From contig NC_016459.1 in the NCBI RefSeq assembly GCF_000226115.1, positions 992,001 through 1,056,000 on the forward strand: a stretch of 64,000 nucleotides of DNA. The letters are read 5' to 3'. The notes under the pieces are model-generated. The model searched no databases and was not told the origin of the DNA. It was given only the letters and a program-made list of their open reading frames with translations. Origin of the DNA: Thermothielavioides terrestris NRRL 8126. Lineage: Eukaryota; Ascomycota; Sordariomycetes; Sordariales; Chaetomiaceae. A program made the position numbers and the translations under genes. Of this stretch, positions 37,584-47,604 are shown piece after piece (position 1 is the stretch's first letter; each line of letters opens with the position of its first letter).

Positions 37584-40500
37584 ATCGAAAGAGGTATTTT
37601 ATTAGATCGAGATATGTTTATAACAGGCCTATATTTGCTTTATATAGCTGCGATATAGTATAGGCAATGTCTAGCTATATGCCTGTTGTAATCTAGTTGA
37701 TCGAACTAATCTTCTTAATATATGTCTTCTGTTCCTCTATAATCGGCTCCTAACTAGTAGGAAGCTCGAACTTAGCTAGCTAGGGCATAGAAACTAGGTT
37801 ACAATCCTATATACCGACCTTCTAGAGAAGTGTCTTGATATATAATGCCTATAAGAGGTAGATCTTTTAATTCGGTTGATCGCGAACGATATTAAAACTA
37901 AGGAAACGTTATAGTTCGTCGATTTCTTTTAATTAGAAAATGTTGTTGAGCTTATTATATACCTTGTAAATAAGGTCCCTAGTATAGGTAGCGATTAGCA
38001 AGTTATCTATATAAATGAGTACTAAGATGCTATCTTCTTTATGCTAAAAGAGACAGAGGTCTAAATCTAGGGCTTCGAAGCCCAGTTCCTCTATCGTCGG
38101 TTTAACTATTATAAACCAATAGAGTAGGCTTTAGCGTAAGCCGTAGAGTATACAACAAAGGTGATAAATAAAGCTTAATAGCTTGTTTAACCTAGTAGAT
38201 AGCTAAACGTAGTATTCTGCTCTATTAGGGATCTTAGCGTTAAGAAATGCTATAACGAAGTCAAATTGAAGGTATTTAAGGTCTAGAATAGCTACTAATG
38301 CTAGGAAAACCTAGACTATAACGCTATTGACAACCATTATATAGAGATCTTACAAATTCTATAAGCCTTGATCAAAGTTGCTATAGACAACCTATCTAGC
38401 CTATATAGTAGTTTGACCTATATCGAGGTCGGTCTTTTCGTCGTATACCCATTTGCTAGGAAGAATCGTTATCCCTAAGCGCCTTAGTACTAGCTTATAG
38501 ACGTCTTTTTCAAGGAGACTTCGATCTTGTTTTCGTATTGCTAGAAGCTAGTACTCTTTGAAGTTTAGGAGCTAGCTAGCTTGTCGATAATTCTATAGAA
38601 GGTCGGTACAATAAGATATCTTAATATTATATTTGGCTTTAATATATAATAAAGTGAATTCGATTAGTAGCTTTAGAGGAGGTAGTTCAACGAGATATAT
38701 TATAAAGTAATTCTAGCTAGGTAACTTACTTTATATCAACTTAGCATAGTAGCTAGGCTCTCTTCTATCGCTATACTTTACTTTATTTCGTTATAGGCGA
38801 TTCGACCCCCCTACTAATTCTAAAGGGCTACTCGCCTAAGGAGAATATCTAAGCAACCCCCCTACTAAGAGAGGTTGTTTAAATAGCTATTATATATAGT
38901 TTTCTTACTTAATATATAGCGCTAGTAGATGATCTAGCGGTATAGAAGCTTCCTACTAAATCTTTTATTAGTCTACCTTATTAAGCAAAGAAGGCGATTG
39001 TCGATTATTATAATAAAGTAGTTGAGGAACTTCTATAATAGGAGAACCCCCTTTATTATAGAGAAGAGGTTAAGGACCTATCTCCTTATAGAGAAGAGAT
39101 TAAGGATTTCCTCTATTATTATAGAGAAGAGGTTGAAGATCCCTCTCCTTGTAATTCGAATATTTAGAAATAGAATTATCTTATCTAGAAGGCGTTAAGG
39201 CCTTAGACGTTAGATTAGGTGATAGTAGATATATCGTTTTAGTATCTTCCTTATTAGGATTTTCCTAATTAGGATCTTCTTCTTCAACGCTATACCAATC
39301 TATAATAGAGTTTTCTTTATTAGAGGAGCCTATACCTTCGTCCTTAAAGGGAGAGGACTCCTATTGTAGTAGCGAAGATATAGTTAGTTACTTGTTCAAA
39401 GGTTGTAGAATAGTAATAGGTTTAACAACGATTTCTTCCTCTTTCTCTAGAAGATTGTTATCTATTACTACTTTGTATTCGGTTTAAATATCGTTATTAT
39501 TATAGGCATCGGGTCCTTCGTTAAATCAAACTATACTAATATAGATGATTTCGTTAGTTTAAAGATTCTAAAGCCAATAGATCTTTCTATATAGATCAAT
39601 ATAGCTAATTAGACGTGTTTTCTTAGCTCTAGGTATAAACTTGTCAAAATTGTCGCAATATATAAGTTTAACGTAGTAGTATACTTTGTAAAAGTATATT
39701 CAAAGATATTGAATAAATAGCTATTGAGCTTCCTTTAGTATATTCAGCCCAGTGGCTAGGCGCTAATGTAGGCTCTCTATATTAGAATTCACCTTAGTAG
39801 GTAAAAGGTTTATTACCTAGACTATAGTCTCTATAACGAATAGCTATAGGCACTTAGGAATCTTATATACAATAATCGTTGCTCAGGTCTTCTCAATAAC
39901 TTCTTTACTAGTATATTCTACCTTGCTATTTATCTATAGCGTATATAGAGGTATAACCATTGCAATTATACCTTTTAAACGTATCTAGGCGTTGAACTTA
40001 CTATTAAAGAAGAGATATATAGCTTAGCCGAATTTACTACTACTATCGATACTAATGATCTTAATCTTATAATTGGTCTAGGTTTCAATTATCTCTATAA
40101 AGTCTTAGAGAGCATTGAAATAGGCCTCTTTCCTCTAGGTAAACTTAACCCAATGATAGTTGGTCTAGATATCTATAATGTAAATACTGTACTAGTAGCT
40201 AAGATGCCCTAGGTTCTTATATTTCGTTATATTTATACAAATAAAATCGAGAGGCGTATAGGTTTCTATAGAGGCGATCTTGCCCTATTCGTTATAGGCT
40301 TTACCTATTATATAACTCTTGTAAACAGAGTTATCTTTGTAAATAAGTATAATATTGGTATATCTATAAGCCTCCTCAACTATAGACTTATTGGTATATA
40401 TTAAGTAGCGATATATCTTATAGTATAGAATAGAAATAAAGGTGTAGTCCATAGTTTCCTTAGTAGGCCTAGCCTTGATAGTTGAAACGTTGTAATCAAT

Positions 40501-42360
40501 GTTTATCTCTACTAGGATCTAGCCAATATACTAAGAAAACAGAGTATAGTTGTTTTAATTCTATAAAACACTGTTGTTAATTATATTCAACGACGTAAGA
40601 AAGTTGTAGGGCAACGTTGGTTAGTAAATTGTATAGCGAATCTCTATCGTTACGATTATATTATTAGAGAGTACTATCTTATAGCTAACTATACCTATAT
40701 ACATTGTATATATAATCTTGCTATTGGAAAAGAGTAATAATAACGGTATTAGGAGCGGTTCTAGTATTTTAAACCACTTCTTATCGTTGAAGGTAATAGC
40801 TAAACAACCTAAGTTATAGACCACTAAGTCTCGTATCTTATAAACGAGGATTACCTTCAAGGCCTATTGGACTTTAGCGTTTAATTATACTATAAGCCTC
40901 CCTAAAAAGATATTATCGTTATTTTGTTGATAGGGAGGTTGACTATATTAGTCTAGAACAGGACCTTCTTAACCGGTACTAGCGCTATCGATAGATTCTA
41001 TATACCAGATTACTAATAGAGAGGGCTAGTCGTTGATATACGTTAACGTTCTTCCTTCTTCGCCTTTACAATTAACTTATTACGCTAGTTATCTAAGGCC
41101 TTCTTAGGCTTATACTAGAAGTATAATAGGTTGTTATAAGGACGATAATAGTTATAGACGTTACAATATATTTAGTTAAAGCTTATTAGCTTACTATAAA
41201 CTATATAAGGTGTATAATCCTTGTCCTTCTTCTTATTAGATCTGTTCTTCTTCTTACTATCGTTCTAGGCCTTGTCGTTAATATCTATATTGCCATTGTT
41301 GTTAGAGCTATCTTTCTTCTTAGTATCTACTTTAATAAAGATAGACTAAGCGCTTTTATTAAAGTTGATCTTATAGAACTCCTTTATTAGGAAGTTCTAA
41401 GTTATATCGCCTTTCTTTATAAGGTACTCCTAATATAAGTACTTTACTAGGTAGTGTTTACAAACTATCTTTAGAGCGATATAAATATAAGCCTTGTTCT
41501 TTAGCTTAGTAAAGGGCAAGCCAAGGGTCTATAGCTAGCTCTAAATATAACTAAGCTATAATTAAAAGGCCTCTATTAAAGCGAACTTACTACGATCGAT
41601 ATTAGTAAATTCTTTATATAGAGCTATATATATATTGATAAAAGCGCTTTCGAAGTACTTAGTTAAGAAATTAAAAGTAGCCTTAGGATCTATATCCCTC
41701 GAGTTCCAACTTATCTATTTAAACGCTTGCTCGATCTTAGTATTACCAATATAGGTACGAAGGTATATATCAACGGCGATATGCTCCTCCTCCTACTTCT
41801 TAAACGTTACAGCATCTTTAAGCTAGAGAACGTCGTAGAAGATATACTTCGAAAGTCGGTTCTAGCTAAAGTTCTAGATAAGGTTGTTATACTATATTGG
41901 CTAGTCTTCTTCCTTAGCGATCTTCTTTATAGCTAGGAGCTTATACTTTGATTAACGATTGTCCAAGGCCTTCGTTAAGGCCTCTACGAACTTACGAAGG
42001 TCCTAGCTAAACTCCGAGTTATCTAGCATCTTATCTTATCGATAAGAACAGAGAGGTGTTATACTAAAGCTAATCCTTATAGTATTTTAGGCTCTACTTA
42101 AAAGAGGCAATCTACTTCTTCTAAGCTAATCGGTCTATCGATACCACTAAGCGACTATAATATCGCTAAGCTTGATCGACGAGGTCTCTAGTCTCTATCG
42201 CTAGACGACGATCTGCCCTTAATCGGGTAAATGACCGACTATTAGGCTCAAAGCGATTAAAAAGGTCGAAAATACTATATACGCAGTAGATCTAGTTCAA
42301 TTTGATTCAAATAGTTCAAAAGGAGTGAAAAATGCGCTTCGAAAGGCTAGGCTTATAACC
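37584..42360 (-). pseudogene. Copia gag, protease, integrase and RT relic
   Basis: Copia coding sequence right of the gypsy insertion. RT is at about 37.9-38.65 kb (SKWVYDEKTD; YIDN at 38002-38013), integrase and protease between about 38.7 and 41 kb, and gag with a decayed zinc knuckle near 41.12-41.17 kb. The longest surviving open frames (40621-40860 minus, 41727-41936 plus) are chance leftovers. The last 20 bp beside the LTR form the probable initiator-Met tRNA primer site. Confidence 0.75.
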
Positions 42361-42499
42361 TATAGGATAAGGAAGACAATGCATAGATGATGCTACTGAT
42401 GATGATGGAGATAGTGGGGCAGAGATGGTGGTAGAGAGGTGGGTGGATGGATAAACCCGAGGTCGGTGGGCCAGGTCACGTGGGCCCCGAATCCTCATA
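42361..42499 (-). repeat. Copia 5' LTR (139 bp)
   Basis: Partner of 17836-17974. Followed by CAACT (42500-42504), the right target duplication, then ordinary GC-rich DNA. Confidence 0.92.
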
Positions 42500-42504
42500 C
42501 AACT

Positions 42505-43257
42505 CCATTCCTTAACCGGCTCTAGGAGGCCAGCTCACAGCAATAAGCCTTCCCCACTTGCCGAGCCGCCAGCGTTTCGTCTCTTTTGTAGGGAGACCAC
42601 CCTGTCTACACCTTCACGACAGCCATTACAAGCCGACTCTGTTCTTAACAACTCGCATTTTGAATCCTATATCTTGCCCTCGCCTCGCCCTACTGGACTA
42701 CTCCGTTTTCCCGTTTCCAATTCCAGAGGAAGGTAGTGCTACGCATTTGTAGACGTGATAATCGGCGCCTAGACCTACCTGAAGCCCCAAGACATATCGA
42801 CAGGCCCGCAGCGTCTGCCGATGTGAATCTGGTCTGGCTCAAAGGTACGTTCTTCTTGCATTTTGTGCTGCAGTAGCTGCAGAACCGGTTAGGGGACTCG
42901 ACTGGTGCTTGGCAGCCGTGGTCCGTTGCGGAGATGCGCACATACAATCAAGAACACGTCTGTCTCCGACCATTCGAGTATGCTTTTAGTCTCTCTGTTC
43001 GCGGAGCCTATGCTGAGGCTCGGGAGTAGCATATCCTATACCCTGGCCTTTGTTCCTGGAGGATTTACCCGGCCCGTCACTTGAATGACGTGCTTATTGC
43101 GAGGTTGGAGCATGTAGACGTATGTGATAGAATATACCTTATTTATAACAAGACATGGTTGCTGCTGTCTCATTCCAACGTCATTTCTCGCTGAACCTTT
43201 AAGATAACCATCGAGGAACCCAAAGCACAAAGAGGGTTTCGTCCACCACTAAGCAGG
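42505..43257. other. Intergenic DNA between the transposon complex and the MFS gene
   Basis: Normal composition. Short frames on both strands (for example 42690-42947 minus, with a few Cys) show no known domain or splice logic. It likely holds the 3' UTR of the MFS gene at its right edge. Confidence 0.5.
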
Positions 43258-45032
43258 TTAGGAATCTCTATCAGACAGGAAATATGACACAATAGCACCC
43301 ATCAATGCGACAGCGGCTAATGTCCAGAATGGAACTTGCAAATACCCCAACTGGACGCCGAGGGTAAAGAGCTTGCCGCTTATCAATGGACCTACGGATC
43401 TTGCCAGACACCCGAACGACGCTGCAGCGCCGTTGATTCTGGCAAGTGCATCGCTGGATGGCGACACGTTTGTGATTCTAAGCGCCAATGTGAGCTTCTG
43501 CCACGTTCTTCCAAGTTAACCGCAGTCAACTTACAGGACTGCCGAGCAAACATAGCCGACAGAAGACAGGGCAACCTTGATCCACAAGTCTGGCAGCAAG
43601 GCCACGAGCCCAAGAGGAGACGGAAGGCTGGGCAGGAAAGGAGTCAACAGGTACATGGCCGGATACAGTCCAAGAACGGTCCGGAAAGCGCTCAGCGCGC
43701 CGAGTTTTGAGATGAGCCACGGGATAAATGTCGGCTGAATGAGCGCCCTGAAGACTGCCTCGGTGAGAAAGATAATGCCGATAGTCCGAGTGTCAAAGCC
43801 GAAGCCGCCGTTTGCGTGCGGGAAGAATGCACTTCGCCTACTGGCTCTAGAGCCTTGGTCATCGCCGCCGGACGCAGGCGCCAAGGAAAGGAAGGTACCC
43901 ATGAGGGCATCGGAGGACATTTTATGGAAGGCGAGCAGCGAAACGACCAGGATTTCGAGCACAACCTGAAGAGTAAAGACTCGACTCGATGCCGCCTTTC
44001 TCTCCAGTGAATCCTCCTCCAAAGCCTCCAACTGATGTGCCTCAGGAGGACTCTCAAGAGTCCCGGAGGGGACGCTGTCGAGCGGGAGCGGAGCATAAGT
44101 CACCTCCTCCGCGGAGCCTCCCCTGAGGTAAGATTTGGCAGCGCGAATTGCCGATAAGCCCGGATCGTAGCGCTGTGCCAACCGAGGGTGCGTCTCTCGA
44201 AGGCAGAAGAAGGTTAGGAGCAAGGTGAGCACTTGCAAGATGCCGACAGCGAGGTTGGGAAGAAGGTATCGGTGGGCGTCCCAAATCGAGTTGCCCGGGA
44301 ATACCGCCGGGTAGAGTGTCACTGGATCCGCAAGTAGGCCACCGAGGACAGGGCCAATGAGGTTGCTATGTAATCAGGACATGATCAAACAATAATAAGC
44401 CGCGGCCCAGGCAGGTACACAATGGAATCTTCTGGATCTGGAACAATTACATACCCAAGAGACCGGATGAAGCTGACAAGAGAAAATGCCTGCGCTGTTC
44501 CTCCATCAGCTTATGGCCTCTTGACACAGCAGCAGCCACCTGCACGCCCGTGCTTACCTTGCTGCTCTTTCCTCGCCAACTCACCGGCACAAGTTTGCAC
44601 CAGTCCGACGTTGGGATTGAAGAGCCCACCGAAGGCACGAGAAGCGATGGCAGCAGCAACAGAACCGGAACATCCAAAAGAAAGGGCAGAAACGAGAGCG
44701 CAGAACGTCCCGAGCATCAACGTCGGTTTCCGCCCGATCCGGTCGCTGACGCGCGCCCAGACGACGCCCGTGAGGAACTCGCCGAACGTGAAGACGCCGA
44801 CCAAGGCCGAGGCGTAAAAGGCTACTTCGTGCTCCGGCACCTCGAATGACCGGATCATGTAGTAGGCATACGGGAAGATGCTGCTCCAGGCGATGGCTTC
44901 GGTCGCGCGGATCAGGCCTGGGTCGCTGTCAGCGCCGGTGTCTCTGAGAGAACCGAGACTCTGGGGAGAATAGGGTATGTTGTACATGCCTAGAATCCAC
45001 ACCTGGAGTCGAATATCTGAAATTGAGGCCAT
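43258..45032 (-). CDS. MFS transporter (DHA1-type, fungal ZIFL/YCR023C-like)
   Basis: Exons joined by frame continuity, from the start: about 45032-44558, 44494-44455, 44365-43535 and 43477-43258. Introns 44557-44495, 44454-44366 and 43534-43478 are GT..AG. A further in-frame GC..AG intron at 44989-44918 would remove 24 residues that fit no transmembrane helix and leave QVWILGLIRATEAIAWSSIFPY as helix 1. MFS signatures: ARVSDRIGRKP in the loop after helix 2, RSLGNLIGPVLGGLLADP after helix 4, a polar central loop with many Glu/Ser, and ITNVSPSSDALARINGAAASFGCL near the C terminus, typical of this fungal group. It is expected in the plasma or vacuolar membrane and exports or moves small solutes; the substrate is unknown. 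The start codon is the least certain point, and an upstream exon is possible. Confidence 0.85.
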
Positions 45033-45488
45033 CCTTTACGCTGGTAGCACTGCGGTTCTTCAGAAGAAGGAAACCCCCCGAGAGAGTTGTGGAGCCGAGC
45101 CGAAGAACGGTGAGAAATCACCCCAACCGTTGGACATCGCCGATCTGAACGCCAGTACGAAGTCAGTTACTTCACTGTGTACGATGCAGCCGCCCCGGCC
45201 CGACCATGGCGCTGCCCGTGCCTCCCGCGCCGCCCGCTCTTCCCCGCCGAATCAGATTCAGTTGTGCAAGTCAGTCGGGCAAAAATGCAACGCCAAAGTT
45301 CCACCAGTTCTCCGCGGCGCCCGGCTCTGATGGGATCATATGTATAGCCTGGCGACTGGTCTGTGATCATCTCTCCGACGAGGCCAGACCATAACGGCGC
45401 GGTTAGCCGCAGTCTAAGCGTTCTTGCGATTATTAACAGTTAATTTTGAAGACGGGAACGTGCCATTGATGAGTCCTGTGATACGTGA
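45033..45488. other. Intergenic DNA, no gene
   Basis: The region lies between the MFS start and the 3' end of the kinase gene, both on the minus strand. Overlapping frames on both strands have no known domain. It should hold the MFS promoter or an undetected 5' exon. Confidence 0.5.
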
Positions 45489-46886
45489 TTACAACCTTGA
45501 CCGAGGCTGCTGGTCTTCATCGACCACGGTAGTTTGATCGTCCCAGTCATCCTTGGCATCCATATCCAAGAGCTTGCTAGCTGTCTCCTCCTCGATGTCT
45601 TCCTCATCGTTTTCTTCGAACTGCGTCTCGTCCTCTTCCTCTTCATCTACCTGCTGGTCTTCGGAGTACGTGGCGGCGCGCCGCAAGCTCGGGTTCGCGC
45701 GCAGAGGAAGCCCAATCAAGCCGTTCTGCAGAGCCGCGTACTCATTGGGAAAGAACTTCTTGCACAGAATTGTCATGTTCTCTTTGACACTGCAAGTCGT
45801 CAGAACCTTTTGGGAAAAGCTGATGGGTAGCAACAGCCCCCGCGGCTTGTAACGATATCGTGGCACTCACATCTGGCGCTGCTCGGAGGGAATCAGGATG
45901 GCGGTCCCGAGATCAAAACGAAGGGAGTACAGAAGGTTTCGGTCGTCCCATTCATGCTCTGAGTTCGAAGGGTTATTAGTGAACGAGAACAAGCTGCGTC
46001 CAGGAAGCCTTCTGGGCTGGGTCCTGACTTACTAGGCGCAGAAGGAGGGAAGTTCCGCAAATAGTTTTTCACATAGCGGGTGGCGCTCAGTCTATGCCTC
46101 ACAGCTCTCCAATTCCCGATCTCGTACTCGTTGTGGGCGTAAAACGACCCGGCATCAAAGATGAACGGCTCACCGGTAACCATGTCCGCGGCGCAGTTCT
46201 CGTCCCACAGGTTACCGTGAACGAGGCACGGCTTGATGCTGCGGCCACCAGATTGGAGAGGCTCCAGGAGTCTGGGAATCACCTTGTCGAGCACGAGCTG
46301 GCAGACAATCTTGAACTCCGGCCACGGGCCGTGTTTCTCTTCATCGAGCTTGATCATATGGGCTAGCTGCTTGCGGTAGAGGACGGCCCAAGAGTCTTCC
46401 CAACAGTCGGTGATCTGCGGCAGCTTGGAGTGGCACGTCGTGATGTGAAACCCGAATTTGCCCGTCGGTGAGACCGACTTGATGTGCATTTCTGCCAGGC
46501 GCCTCGTGAAGTTCACCGGGTGTGGCGGTTGCTCGCCAACGTCTCGGAACTCGGCCAGAAGGAAGTAGGTTTCCGGGTCGTCATCGTACTGTCCCCAGCC
46601 GTACGGTTCTGGGACTAGGCTCGGAGAAACAGCGTGCATTGCCTTGAGTGATTCGTACTCGCCCTGCATCATGACTCGGCCGGTATCTCCGAGCTTCTCG
46701 GTCTGCAGATACATAAACATGATGACCGTTCTGACGCGTTGTTATGCGTACCATCGTCGCTTACTTTCAGAAAGTAGTTTTGAAGCTTGCCGTTCGGGAG
46801 CTCAGCTGTGATCTTTCCAGTCTGACCCCAGAGGGACCTGCCGTAGCTGTTTGTGCTCAGAGGCTTCGACCCAGGGACGGGGAATG
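45489..46886 (-). CDS. Fructosamine/ketosamine-3-kinase family protein
   Basis: Exons from the 5' side: about 46886-46765, 46702-46033, 45958-45871 and 45789-45489, separated by GT..AG introns of 62, 74 and 81 bp. The first exon shown has no ATG and opens at a TTTAG acceptor, so a further 5' exon is missing. The kinase-like fold shows YGRSLWGQTGKI (nucleotide loop region), EYESLKAMHAVSPSLVPEPYGWG, the catalytic-loop segment LVHGNLWDEN and the metal-binding segment FDAGSFYAHNEYEIGNWR. It then continues through HEWDDRNLLYSLRFDLG and a long acidic C-terminal tail (many Glu/Asp, then DDWDDQTTVVDED). Family role: phosphorylation of protein-bound fructosamines or ribulosamines for deglycation in the cytosol. 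The usual HGDLW is HGNLW here, so activity is uncertain. Confidence 0.82.
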
Positions 46887-47604
46887 CTAAAGGATCATGT
46901 CAGACGATGGACTTGACGTTTCAATCTTCATCTTCTCGCAATCCGAAGGCCCTACCCTTAGCTACGGCACTGTCAAGTTTGAAAGCGCTCCCGAGCTGGG
47001 GCTTGGGCACTGGACCAGTGGGTGCTTTGTTTCCCGCATGACGCTCGACGTCGAGGTCCGCACCCTCATGATGTTTGTCCTCGGGGGGTGGATCAAATGA
47101 ATGCAATGCTTGAGTAAATGGAACTTGGGGAACCGGATCCTCAAGCATTTCGTACTCAGGTGGGTGATCCGATGGCTTCAATGTTTGAGCGGATGGAACT
47201 CGGAGTTCAGGCGCACAGAGCAGAGAGTATTCTAAGGTAGGGACGAAACATCCTGAACGTAGACTTGGGAAGGCACTGCCCCTCTTATCTGAACGGTCGG
47301 GTGCTGTGCCGTGCTGTCGAGTCTGCAACCTGGAAGCTGCAGGGAGGCTTGAGATCTGCCCAATCAGGGCACCCGAGCTGCCTCCCCGAGAGCACAGTAT
47401 GCCGGACGCACATGATGCCCCCTCCCCTGATAATGTGCCAACCTGGAAATTTCATTACCTAAGGTACGTAGCTACCTTAGGTACCTTATGTGTGAGGCTC
47501 TTGCCCTCCCTGGTTGGTGACCCCTCGATCCACCCACATCTTCCCGGGAGTTTGGCGGGGACGATCCCGAACAAATCTTCTTCCATGCGATCATACGACA
47601 GCCT
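46887..47604. other. Divergent intergenic region between kinase and NLR genes
   Basis: About 720 bp separating a minus-strand and a plus-strand gene, so both promoters lie here. A 135-codon minus frame (46921-47328) contains a loosely repeated Pro/Glu/His-rich pattern (VPSAQTLKPSDHPPE, VPFTQALHSFDPPPE). It could hold the missing first exon of the kinase, but no clean splice joins it. Confidence 0.45.
47457..47482. repeat. Inverted repeat, 10-bp arms
   Basis: ACCTAAGGTA (47457-47466) and TACCTTAGGT (47473-47482) form perfect arms around the 6-nt spacer CGTAGC, about 120 bp before the NLR start codon. Similar CCTAAGG/TACCTTAG strings occur elsewhere in the gene-rich part, so it may be a dispersed motif or tiny mobile relic and not an operator. 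Confidence 0.6.

Larger units (their letters stand above)
17836..42499 (-). mobile_element. Ty1/copia retrotransposon, split by nested insertions
   Basis: Bounded by two 139-bp direct LTRs and a perfect 5-bp target duplication CAACT (17831-17835 and 42500-42504). Without the gypsy insertion it is about 5.86 kb. Minus-strand order from the right: a gag region with a decayed zinc knuckle (CNVYNYYRPYNNLLY) near 41.15 kb; RT with SKWVYDEKTD near 38.44 kb and YIDN for YVDD at 38002-38013; and, left of the gypsy insertion, the copia RNase H ALSSIEAEF near 18.55 kb. Beside the left LTR the minus strand reads TATAGGGGGG, a polypurine tract. Beside the right LTR it reads GGTTATAAGCCTAGC, close to the initiator-Met tRNA anticodon-arm primer site used by many fungal copia elements. 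Stops and D-to-N changes throughout show RIP death. Confidence 0.92.

Noticed and set aside
1..42499. CRISPR-like or tRNA genes in the repeat blocks
   Set aside because: No regular repeat-spacer pattern and no clear tRNA cloverleaf with A/B boxes was seen.
42690..42947. Minus-strand 85-codon frame with several cysteines
   Set aside because: No start, splice or domain logic; cysteines do not match a known zinc-binding spacing.
46921..47328. 135-codon minus frame with a loose Pro/Glu repeat, considered as the first exon of the kinase gene
   Set aside because: No GT donor and acceptor pair joins it in frame to the next exon; the repeat is imperfect.
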